Source of the DNA: Litoreibacter ascidiaceicola | Lineage (GTDB): Bacteria > Pseudomonadota > Alphaproteobacteria > Rhodobacterales > Rhodobacteraceae | Direction of reading: 5' to 3' | NCBI RefSeq assembly: GCF_900129235.1 | Contig: NZ_FQUV01000001.1 | Coordinates: 62,001-126,000, forward strand | Length of the DNA stretch: 64,000 bases | Shown here: positions 46,501 to 53,731 of the stretch, in pieces | How positions within the stretch are numbered: position 1 is the first letter of the stretch | Layout of the letters: every line of letters starts with the position of its first letter | Notes under the pieces: generated by a model | Told to the model about the DNA's origin: nothing | What the model saw: the letters and a program-made list of their open reading frames with translations, nothing else | Databases searched by the model: none | Program-made: the position numbers and the translations under genes

Positions 46501-47396
46501 CCGCGATCAGGGCGCAGCTGAACGCCGAGGCTGCGGAGGTTCAGAAGATATACAATTCCGACCCCACCGCGACCGAGACGGTTAAGGCGAAAGTAAGCAA
46601 AGGTCTCGCCAACCTGAAGGCGCAGAACATCGCACTTTACGGGCTTGACCGCATCCAGCCCAAACGCCCCGAACACAAGATCGACGAGGTCGCCACCAAA
46701 GACGGCAGCGACATCTATTTCGAGGGCGGTCAGGCCGGTGGCGACAACCTGATCAAAATCGAAGGTATCGGCAAAAAATACGGATCACGCACCGCAGGCT
46801 TGGGCGATTTTATCGAGTATGACCACATCCTTGATAAGTCCTTCGTTCATGCGGCCAAATCCCACAAAATCGTCGACCCAAACGAGAAGCAGACGGTCAA
46901 ACTGGCCTCGGACAAGAACGCCACAACAAAGCTGCAATCGCGTCTGGATCGCTTGGCGGAACTCGAGGCGACGCCGCTATTTGCCGACAAGCCGAAGATT
47001 TTGGGTTATAAAGATGATGACGGCTTTGCCGTGCCGATTTACCGCCCCTTGGCGACCGAGGTGACCTTGGCAGTCAAGCACCCCGCCGACACACAAACAG
47101 CACCGGTGGACACCAAGGGCTTTACCAACGACGCGGCGGAGTATGTCAGATCGGGCGTCCCGCAAGCCCGGCTTGATTTTGTCGCCAAGAAGCGTGTCGC
47201 GATCCAGCGTGTTTTGGAAGCGCGCACCACCACCCACGCCGATGCCGTGCGGGAGGTGTATTTGCCAGAGGTCGCGAAGGTGAAAGCGATCAATACCGAC
47301 GCCGACGGCGCCGACCGCAAGATGAAAGTTGTATTAAAGAACCTCTATGTTTCCCTGAGAAAAGCGGAATCCGAGACCGTTAAGCTCTTCCAATAA
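43503..47396 (+). CDS. DUF4157 (eCIS core domain) protein with hydrophobic middle and HNH-like end
   Basis: A 1297-residue protein. Residues 1-35 are Arg/Pro-rich; VNDPAEREAETMAARVV (about 40-56) and the stretch from 177 to 250, ending in HELTHVVQQ (His239, Glu240, His243), form the DUF4157 domain common in eCIS cargo. Residues about 290-720 are long hydrophobic/amphipathic helices. The C-terminal part (about 730-1297) has DH at 873-874 (YELDHTIEKRFP), HRNH at 964-967 and DH at 1107-1108 (EYDHILDKSF), recalling HNH/toxin-type nuclease folds, possibly duplicated. Likely a cargo toxin; the helical middle could also act as tape measure. Confidence 0.7.
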   Translation: MKTKARTVTRTARPSRSVVPVRRPQPAILRPAPPVLSPSLTVGAVNDPAEREAETMAARVVGATPARVAPVAVAAPATAAALRRDAEAQPNLDELTHVPAPADQQDFDLPAENDVATEGLDAADMGELESGAPVDTGGAAEGELQASASPTAVVGRMGGPAPSDVSRLVANPGPGRPLPSGVRARIEPHFGTSFEDVRLHDSPADQDAAARIGARAFAHKNRIWLGRGESPTNTRLMAHELTHVVQQTKGAEALPLRCEPVRREEAPEAGGFGSGAIEALARYVPGYTLITVIMGRTLFSGKKVLKTATNLLGGLFGLHPLGTVLFDKLRETRMVEEAFQWVQTRLGDLNLTWSRLKGVIAKALSPPLLGAKEFIMEQFLPLVRDIGTFAVDVGKKVLEFTVRGALKLAGPYADKVWAIIQQAGDVLDLIVENPLAFAKNLIKAVVGGFMKFGTNILQHLKKGLLGWLFGAIAGAGITLPAKFDFKGLMSLVMQILGLTYATFRAQLVKQLGPSGERKVALIEKSVEIVRVLLKEGFAGIWQKMLEMIENFKATLIGGISTMVITTVIKAGISWLAGLSNPVGAVVKVVLGIYDLIVAFIERLQQIMDVAQSIFSSVGAIARGQTEAAANFVEQTIGRTVPVVIAFLAAALGLGGISSKIKAVITKLQAPVKKAMGKMIAFVIKKAKALFSKLIGKLNGKRKLPSKAFKIGRTPHTIFGKKVGRKIEVYMASEEGPLKGKGPATNDATKDIDDKTATERSNKLEKSSNESTEETTAETKGLDPQSEKQNNKTKFAALHAELEEAAAEFELLGRDIETDPFLDTDGDGQALLRAQEPRSETFEGEVDTYSKLTFAASNKDPIKGFHLSRFYELDHTIEKRFPLGVFEQLHTLNDLSATPQPDTQFLRASRKAKAEKSGVNPLPGTSLDASVQKGAAPVLGLLNSKATGDKIGPDAGGFPAIALYHRNHINLKGKGLPNAAAIVASAMKKKTVPERINDVKSAIRAQLNAEAAEVQKIYNSDPTATETVKAKVSKGLANLKAQNIALYGLDRIQPKRPEHKIDEVATKDGSDIYFEGGQAGGDNLIKIEGIGKKYGSRTAGLGDFIEYDHILDKSFVHAAKSHKIVDPNEKQTVKLASDKNATTKLQSRLDRLAELEATPLFADKPKILGYKDDDGFAVPIYRPLATEVTLAVKHPADTQTAPVDTKGFTNDAAEYVRSGVPQARLDFVAKKRVAIQRVLEARTTTHADAVREVYLPEVAKVKAINTDADGADRKMKVVLKNLYVSLRKAESETVKLFQ

Positions 47397-47420
47397 AACA
47401 AAATTAATTTGGAGAATAAC

Positions 47421-48587
47421 ATGCCCCTAGCCCCCGCCTCCTCCGACCTTGGCTTCTTCCGCTCCTCCGAGAGCCGCGACAGCAAATATGACCCCGCCGC
47501 CATCGGTCTTGCGTTTTCCGGCGGTGGCTACCGTGCATCCCTGTTTCATGCGGGCGCGGTGATCCGGCTTAACGAGTTGGGCATTCTGTCCAAGGCGTCC
47601 CGCATTGCCTCGGTCTCCGGCGGCTCGATCACCACGGGCATCTTGGCAATGAACTGGGACAAGATCGACTGGAACGGCAAGTCCGAAGGCGTCGCCACCC
47701 ACGAGGCGATGACCGAACATTTCATCAAGCCACTGATGGACGCCACGGCGCTCAACATCGACGTGGGCGTCTCGATCCTCGGATTTGTGCCGGGCATCTC
47801 GGGGGGCAACCAGTTGGCCCGCAGCTATGACAAGCATATCTTTCACAACAAAAAGCTGAACACCATCACAGGCAGCCGCCGCTTCCTGTTTTGCGCGGCG
47901 AATTTGCAAACCGGCGGGTTGGTGCGGTTCACCAAGGAATATGTGGCTGACTGGAAGGCGTTCTTCTCGACCACCCACAACATCAAACTCAGCGAGGCAG
48001 TCGCCGCATCGTCCGGCTTTCCGCCCATTCTGGCCCCCCTGCGCCTTGATCTGAGCGGCGAGACCGTCACCGCGCCCGCAGGGGCAATGTATGACAACGA
48101 AGCGCTGCGCAAGAACCCCGTGCTGGTCGATGGCGGTGTGTATGACAATATCGGGTTGGAGCCGATCTGGAAGCGCTGCGGCATCCTGATTGCCTCCAAC
48201 GCAGGGTCCAACAACCCCGCCATGGTATCGCAATTCCGGCTGGGCATGATGATGCGCGTGGTCAACACCTTCCTTGATGTGTCGGTGAACTGGCGCGAGC
48301 GGATGCTGGTCAACATGTTCCGCAACCAGTTGGCTGACGGGCTGAAAGAACGCAACGGCGCGTTCTGGACCATCAAAACACCGACGCATAACCTTGCTTG
48401 GGACGGTTTCAAGGCCAGCCCTGCGCAGTTGAAAACGGCAGGCGACATGGCGACACGACTGAAAAAGTTTCCGGTCGAAACCCAACGCGCGGCGGTGCTG
48501 GCAGGCTATTCCTACGCGGATGGCACGATCCGCCAGTTCGTTCTGCCCGATGCGCCCGCACCAACAGCGGCTCCGGTGCTTCCATGA
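47421..48587 (+). CDS. Patatin-like phospholipase, candidate eCIS cargo
   Basis: A 388-residue serine lipase of the patatin fold. The oxyanion loop GGGYRA (about residues 34-39), nucleophile block SVSGGSITTG (Ser65) and dyad Asp237 in LVDGGVYDN are all present, so it should be active on lipid acyl esters. The usual GxSxG has Ser in place of the first Gly, as in other bacterial SVSGGS members. No signal peptide, so delivery by the particle is plausible. ATG 47421 follows TTGGAGAATAAC; the TTG itself is an alternative start. Followed by the peptidase gene with ATGA overlap. Confidence 0.85.
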   Translation: MPLAPASSDLGFFRSSESRDSKYDPAAIGLAFSGGGYRASLFHAGAVIRLNELGILSKASRIASVSGGSITTGILAMNWDKIDWNGKSEGVATHEAMTEHFIKPLMDATALNIDVGVSILGFVPGISGGNQLARSYDKHIFHNKKLNTITGSRRFLFCAANLQTGGLVRFTKEYVADWKAFFSTTHNIKLSEAVAASSGFPPILAPLRLDLSGETVTAPAGAMYDNEALRKNPVLVDGGVYDNIGLEPIWKRCGILIASNAGSNNPAMVSQFRLGMMMRVVNTFLDVSVNWRERMLVNMFRNQLADGLKERNGAFWTIKTPTHNLAWDGFKASPAQLKTAGDMATRLKKFPVETQRAAVLAGYSYADGTIRQFVLPDAPAPTAAPVLP

Positions 48588-50797
48588 CGCCGGAGTTCCG
48601 CCCGCCACGCAGGCTGAACGTCTTCGCGTTCGATCCCTCCACCGCGCGCAGCTTTGCCAACTGCAACGCGCGCACCGTTAAGATTACCCTGCCCTACGAG
48701 CTGGACCCGCCTGATCTGGGCAAACCCTTCTACGGGCCGAAAGGTAAATATGTGGAGGTGGTGGATTTCGACCCCGCAAGCGGGGCGTTCTATGCGCCGG
48801 TGAACCTCAATGATGATGCGGTGATGTTCAATGACGGGCTGCCGCCCTCGCCCGAGAACCCGCAATTTCATCAGCAAATGGTCTATGCGGTGTCAATGAA
48901 CACCATCGCCGCCTTCGAGGAGGCGTTGGGCCGCGTCGTCCAATGGGCGCCCACCGAGAAGAAGATCGAGCGCAAAGGCAAAGACCCCGAATGGACCTAT
49001 GATTTCACCCGCCGTCTGCGCATCTATCCGCACGCATTGCGCGAGGCCAACGCTTATTACCATCCCGCAAAGAAAGCGCTGCTGTTCGGCTATTTCACCG
49101 CAGGCCCAGACAGCACCAGCGCGCCGTCAGGCACCACAGTGTTCACCTGCCTGAGCCACGACATCATCGTGCACGAAACGGTGCATGCCATCCTCGACGG
49201 GCTGCATCCGACCTTCGCCGAGGACGCCAATCCTGACATGCGCGCGCTGCATGAAGCCTTCGCCGACATCATCGCGCTGTTCCAACTTTTCTCGTTCCCT
49301 TCGGTGCTGGAGGAGCAAATCGCCAAAACGCGAGGCGATCTGAGCCGCCAGAACCTGTTGGGTGAGCTTGCCCAAGAATTCGGCCAAGCGGTCGGGCGCG
49401 GCTGCTCGCTCCGCGATTTTCTGGGCAGCGTGAACGAACATGGCGTCTGGGAAGCGCAGGAACCCGACCCGACCAAACTGCGCGACGCCACAGGTCCGCA
49501 TGACCGTGGCGCGGTGCTGGTCGCGGCTGTCTTCCGCGCCTTCCTGACGATCTACAAAACCCGCGTAGGCGATCTGTTCCGCATCGCCTCGAACGGCTCC
49601 GGCGTGTTGCGTGACGGGGCGATCGATCCTGACCTGAAACGCCGCCTCGCCTCCGAGGCCGCGCAATGCGCGCGCCGCGTCATGCGCATTTGCATCCGCG
49701 CGATGGACTATACACCGCCCGTGAATGTCAGTTTCGGCGACTATCTGCGCGCCATCATCACCGCCGACCGCGACCTGTTCCCCGAAGACGCGCAAGGTTA
49801 CCGCGCGGCGTTTATCGAGGCGTTCGCAAGTTGGGGCATCCTGCCCGAAGGCATCGCCTCGATCTCAGAGCCGGCCTTGTGCTGGCCAACGCTGGACATT
49901 GCCGAGGCCGACCGTCAGGCGCTGCGTGGCATCTCGGAAGACATGAGCTGGCTCGACAAAATCCACTCCAATCTGGGGTTGATGCTGTCCCAGCCCCGCA
50001 AGATGCTGTCGCATTTCGCCAGCCCGATGAGCATTGACGGCGAAGATCGCCGCGCCCGTTACCAAGAAGAGGTGAAGCGCGCGCAAGTCGAAGCCCAGCA
50101 GGTCGGCATTCTGATCCATGACCGCCTGACCCGCTTCAATGATGCCAGCACCACCATGACCGTGAAGGAAAAGGTACCGGCACGGGCGTTGCAGCTGGAT
50201 GTGAACCTGTTGGAGGTCGATGACAGCCGCGACCGCGAGATTGTCTACCACGCTTCCAGCCATTACCAGCGGTTGCTCTGGTTGCTGATGAACTCTGCCA
50301 GCTCTCCTCGGTTTGCCGAACTGACCGGCCTGACTTTTTCACCTGACGCACCTGCCACCGTACGCAGGTCCCGCACAACATTGCTGCCCTCGCTTCATGT
50401 CTCGGCGGTGCGCATTGCCCGCAGGCAGGGCCAGCGCGGCCAGCCGGAACGCGAATATGTCATCGAGGTGATCCAGACACGGCGCGGCTACTTTGATCCC
50501 GATCGTCAAGCCCATGAGGATGCGCGGCCCATTGACCCCAAAGATTCCGACCGCGCCAGCGATTTCAAATTTCGTGCCGGAACGACCTTTCTGGTGGATG
50601 CCCGCAGCTTCAAAATCCGCCGCTTGATCCGCTCCACCTATGCGGTTGACGATCCCGACGGGTTGACTGCGTGCCGCGCCTATGTGGATGGCACCGACGC
50701 GCAGGCGGCCAATGCGTTTTACTCCGGTCGTTCCTCTCGTGCGGCAGCGTTCGCCGATCTGCACCATCCGCCCCATATCAAGGACGGTTTCCGATGA
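48584..50797 (+). CDS. HExxH metallopeptidase-like protein, candidate eCIS cargo
   Basis: A 737-residue protein with a thermolysin-type zinc site: HETVHA (His197, Glu198, His201) followed by HEAFAD (Glu224 as third ligand candidate), a gluzincin layout. An N-terminal region (about 1-190) with FNDGLPPSPENPQFHQQMVYAVSMNTIAAFE resembles the pro/peptidase start of M4-like enzymes. The second half (about 380-737) has no motif I recognise. No signal peptide. Overlaps the patatin stop and the next start (ATGA both), so the three enzymes are translated together. Confidence 0.75.
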   Translation: MTPEFRPPRRLNVFAFDPSTARSFANCNARTVKITLPYELDPPDLGKPFYGPKGKYVEVVDFDPASGAFYAPVNLNDDAVMFNDGLPPSPENPQFHQQMVYAVSMNTIAAFEEALGRVVQWAPTEKKIERKGKDPEWTYDFTRRLRIYPHALREANAYYHPAKKALLFGYFTAGPDSTSAPSGTTVFTCLSHDIIVHETVHAILDGLHPTFAEDANPDMRALHEAFADIIALFQLFSFPSVLEEQIAKTRGDLSRQNLLGELAQEFGQAVGRGCSLRDFLGSVNEHGVWEAQEPDPTKLRDATGPHDRGAVLVAAVFRAFLTIYKTRVGDLFRIASNGSGVLRDGAIDPDLKRRLASEAAQCARRVMRICIRAMDYTPPVNVSFGDYLRAIITADRDLFPEDAQGYRAAFIEAFASWGILPEGIASISEPALCWPTLDIAEADRQALRGISEDMSWLDKIHSNLGLMLSQPRKMLSHFASPMSIDGEDRRARYQEEVKRAQVEAQQVGILIHDRLTRFNDASTTMTVKEKVPARALQLDVNLLEVDDSRDREIVYHASSHYQRLLWLLMNSASSPRFAELTGLTFSPDAPATVRRSRTTLLPSLHVSAVRIARRQGQRGQPEREYVIEVIQTRRGYFDPDRQAHEDARPIDPKDSDRASDFKFRAGTTFLVDARSFKIRRLIRSTYAVDDPDGLTACRAYVDGTDAQAANAFYSGRSSRAAAFADLHHPPHIKDGFR

Positions 50798-52425
50798 CCA
50801 AGCCCCCCACCCCCCGCATCAAAGCCCCGAAATCCGGCGTCCGCGTGCGCATGTATCGCCAAGGACACGGCGACTGCTTCCTGCTGACTTTCCGACGCAG
50901 TCGAGGGGCCAAGCCGTTCTTTATGTTGATCGACTGCGGGCGCAAGAAAGGCAGCACCCCTGCCGACCTGAAGGACAAAGACATCGACATGGATGCGGTG
51001 ATCGAGGCGCTGTGGGTCGACACAGGCGGCAAGCTGGACGTGGTCGTGGTTACCCATGAACACGAAGACCACGTTTCTGGCTTTCCCAAAGCGGGCGACG
51101 ACAGCCACCCGTTCTCCAAGTTCCATGTCGAGGATCTGTGGCTTGCATGGACCGAGGACGGCACCGATGCGGACGCCAACCGCTACCGCGAGCTTTATGG
51201 CGACAAGCTGTTAACCTTGGCGCTGGCGCATGAAAAGCTGCGGGCGTTGCAAGGCGTGGGCGCACCGGACGGTGTGGCCGACGAGATAGCCGAATTTCTG
51301 GAACTGGAAACCGGCCACCGCACCGGCGCGGAGGTACTAAAAGAAGCGTGCATCGAAATGGGCGTCGCCCCGCGCGACATCAGCGCAGGGCCGGAACAGG
51401 CCTTCGCCGCCGCGCGCAGCACCAAAATCCGCGGCAAGCGTTACAAGGAACGCCTTGCGGGGCTGCGCTCGATGGTGAAAGGCGAGATCAAGTTCCTGTC
51501 CCCCGGTGACCCGCCGCTCCCCCTGAAAGGCGTAAAAGGCGTGCGGGTCTATCCGTTCGGTCCGCCGCGCGATCAAAAGCTGTTAACCAGCCTGAACCCG
51601 CACCAATCCGAGGAATTCCACATCGGGCCTTTCGCCATGGGCGAGGCTGGCGCAGGGCTGTTCGCCGCCTTTGCCAGTGGCACAGAAGGCGCCACATCAT
51701 CGCCTTTTGCTCCGCGTTTCGTAATACGGCAAGACCAGATATCCGACAGTGTGGCCGAAGACGCGCCACCGGAACTGGCCTACCTTTCACGGACCTATCT
51801 GGCAGAAGACGACGCGGACCAACGCATCGACGGGGACTGGATGGGCGAAGCCGAAGCCTTGGCGTTGCGGTTGAATTCCGAGGTGAACAACACCTCGTTA
51901 GTGCTTGCTTTTGAACTGGAAAAGAGCGGTCGCACCCTGCTGTTTACGGGCGACGCGCAACGCGGATCATGGATGTCTTGGTCCGACCTGTCATGGCAAG
52001 TTGATGGCTCCACCGTCACCGCCAAAGACCTGCTGGCGCGCTGCACGTTCTACAAGGCCGGGCATCACGGCTCTCACAACGCAACGCTCAATGGTACGTT
52101 GGATAGCCCGCACGCCAACCTCAACTGGATGGCGCAAGGGGCTTACGCGCAGGATTTCGTCGCCATGGTGCCGTCGAACAAAACATGGGCTTGGGGCAAG
52201 TCGCGCCCGTGGCGTCACCCGATGAAGGCGATCGAGCACGCGCTGATCAACAAGACAAAATCCCGGGTGTTGATGATCGAGCCGCATGAGCCGGAGCGCC
52301 ACGACGCCCATTCAGGGGCAGAATTCGATGCGATGTGGGCCGCGTTTACGAAAGCAACAAAGGCCGAAGAATTCGCGATTGAGCATCTTGTTGAGGATAC
52401 CGAACCTGCCTCTGGTGAAACTTGA
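50794..52425 (+). CDS. Metallo-beta-lactamase-fold hydrolase (ComEC-like), candidate eCIS cargo
   Basis: A 543-residue MBL-fold enzyme without membrane segments. The start VRMYRQGHGDCFLLTF and the metal site THEHEDH (His88, His90, Asp92, His93), FTGDAQ (Asp387) and AGHHGSH (His424, His425, His428) fit the ComEC/Rec2-type MBL family, whose members cut nucleic acids or phosphoesters. A long insert (about 110-370) separates the first and later metal motifs. Last gene of the array; it converges on the FAD monooxygenase gene with a ten-base gap and no clear terminator. Confidence 0.82.
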   Translation: MTKPPTPRIKAPKSGVRVRMYRQGHGDCFLLTFRRSRGAKPFFMLIDCGRKKGSTPADLKDKDIDMDAVIEALWVDTGGKLDVVVVTHEHEDHVSGFPKAGDDSHPFSKFHVEDLWLAWTEDGTDADANRYRELYGDKLLTLALAHEKLRALQGVGAPDGVADEIAEFLELETGHRTGAEVLKEACIEMGVAPRDISAGPEQAFAAARSTKIRGKRYKERLAGLRSMVKGEIKFLSPGDPPLPLKGVKGVRVYPFGPPRDQKLLTSLNPHQSEEFHIGPFAMGEAGAGLFAAFASGTEGATSSPFAPRFVIRQDQISDSVAEDAPPELAYLSRTYLAEDDADQRIDGDWMGEAEALALRLNSEVNNTSLVLAFELEKSGRTLLFTGDAQRGSWMSWSDLSWQVDGSTVTAKDLLARCTFYKAGHHGSHNATLNGTLDSPHANLNWMAQGAYAQDFVAMVPSNKTWAWGKSRPWRHPMKAIEHALINKTKSRVLMIEPHEPERHDAHSGAEFDAMWAAFTKATKAEEFAIEHLVEDTEPASGET

Positions 52426-52435
52426 AGAACATCTC

Positions 52436-53626
52436 TCAAGCCCCTGCATCAAAACTATAAATCCAGTCTTGCTGGCGGTGGATAGCCCCCACTGAAAGCC
52501 GCGAGGCCACGGCCATCGGACCGTAGGTCGCCAGCTGTGCCAACCCGGTATGGCGGTGAAACATGCTCGCATTCGCCGCCGAGCGTTGCTGGATCTTGGT
52601 CACACGCGGCTTGCGCTGTGCCTCATAGGTTTGCAGCGCCCGCACGCAGTCACTGTCTTGATCCAGCACTTCGGCCAGCACCACCGCATCCTCCAGCGCC
52701 ATCACCGCGCCTTGCGCCATGGAGGGCAACATCGGGTGCGCCGCGTCGCCCAGCAAGGTGACCGGCCCGTCGCACCATTTGGCCAATGGCGGCCGCCCGT
52801 ATAAGGCCCAGCGAAACAGCCCGCTGGAGGCCTCCAGCACCGCGCGCAGGCAGGGCTGCCATTCGCCGAAATCCGCCAAAGCGTCCTCGATGCGACCGGG
52901 GATCGACCAGCCTTCTTCGGTCCAGCTGTCCTGCTCCACGATGCCCACAAAATTGACATGGGTGCCGCCTTTTACCCGCGTGGTCACCGCGTGTTTGCCG
53001 CGACCTGCCCAGATCACACCGAACGGTGGCGGGGCGTTGTCGCCCAACGCATCGACCGGCACCACCGCACGCCACGCAACATTGCCGGTGAACCGCGCAC
53101 GGTCCGCACCGCAGATTTGCTGGCGTATCTCCGAGCGCACCCCGTCTGCGCCGATCAGAACGTCGCCAAACACACGATCACCGCGCTCCAGATAAACCGA
53201 GGCCCCGCCCCGTTCGCGCACATATCCGGTGATTTTCGCGTTGGTGCGCAATTGCGCGGAGGGCTGCGCACGCAGCGCTTGCGCCAGCGCGTCATGCAGG
53301 TCCGCACGGTGGATCTGGATAAACCGGTTTCCCCAACGTGCCTGCGCGTAACCTTTCATCGGCAGGCGGAATATCCGTCGGCCTGAGCGGCCCAAGCGCA
53401 GCTCGATCGCCTCGGGCTCGAACAATGTGCCTTCGATCATGGGGGTCACCCCAAGACGGTCCAACATCGCCATGCCGTTCGGGCTGACCTGAATTCCGGC
53501 GCCGACTTCTTTCAGCTCTGGCGCTTGTTCCAGCACCTCGACTTCCCAGCCCTTGCGCGCCAAGGCCAAGCCGCAGGCAATTCCCCCGATGCCGCCTCCG
53601 GCAATTACTGCGCGTCTTTTTGTCAT
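52436..53626 (-). CDS. FAD-dependent monooxygenase (salicylate/6-hydroxynicotinate hydroxylase-like)
   Basis: A 396-residue flavoprotein hydroxylase. It begins RRAVIAGGGIGGIACGLALARKG (FAD-binding GxGxxG) and has VLIGADGVRSEIR (DG motif) and VTLLGDAAHPMLPSMAQGAVMALEDA (GD motif), so it uses NAD(P)H and O2 on an aromatic or similar substrate. ATG 53626 is chosen; the frame is open for another 300 residues upstream, but that part is antisense to the next gene and lacks homology. The substrate is unknown; salicylate hydroxylase-like by motif pattern. Confidence 0.88.
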   Translation of the reverse strand: MTKRRAVIAGGGIGGIACGLALARKGWEVEVLEQAPELKEVGAGIQVSPNGMAMLDRLGVTPMIEGTLFEPEAIELRLGRSGRRIFRLPMKGYAQARWGNRFIQIHRADLHDALAQALRAQPSAQLRTNAKITGYVRERGGASVYLERGDRVFGDVLIGADGVRSEIRQQICGADRARFTGNVAWRAVVPVDALGDNAPPPFGVIWAGRGKHAVTTRVKGGTHVNFVGIVEQDSWTEEGWSIPGRIEDALADFGEWQPCLRAVLEASSGLFRWALYGRPPLAKWCDGPVTLLGDAAHPMLPSMAQGAVMALEDAVVLAEVLDQDSDCVRALQTYEAQRKPRVTKIQQRSAANASMFHRHTGLAQLATYGPMAVASRLSVGAIHRQQDWIYSFDAGA

Positions 53627-53731
53627 GGAATTCCGCTGCCCCGCATGGTTTTGCCGGAAGATACGCAGGATACGGGTGGCGCGAAAGGGCGTAGCTGGAC
53701 ATAGTGGCAAAACACCGCTGGAGCCGCCCTG

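Noticed and set aside
24379-52425. Interpretation as a prophage or type VI secretion system
   Set aside because: No capsid, portal, terminase, lysis, integrase or TssJLM/TssK-type genes are present, while DUF4255, AAA+ and DUF4157 genes are eCIS hallmarks.
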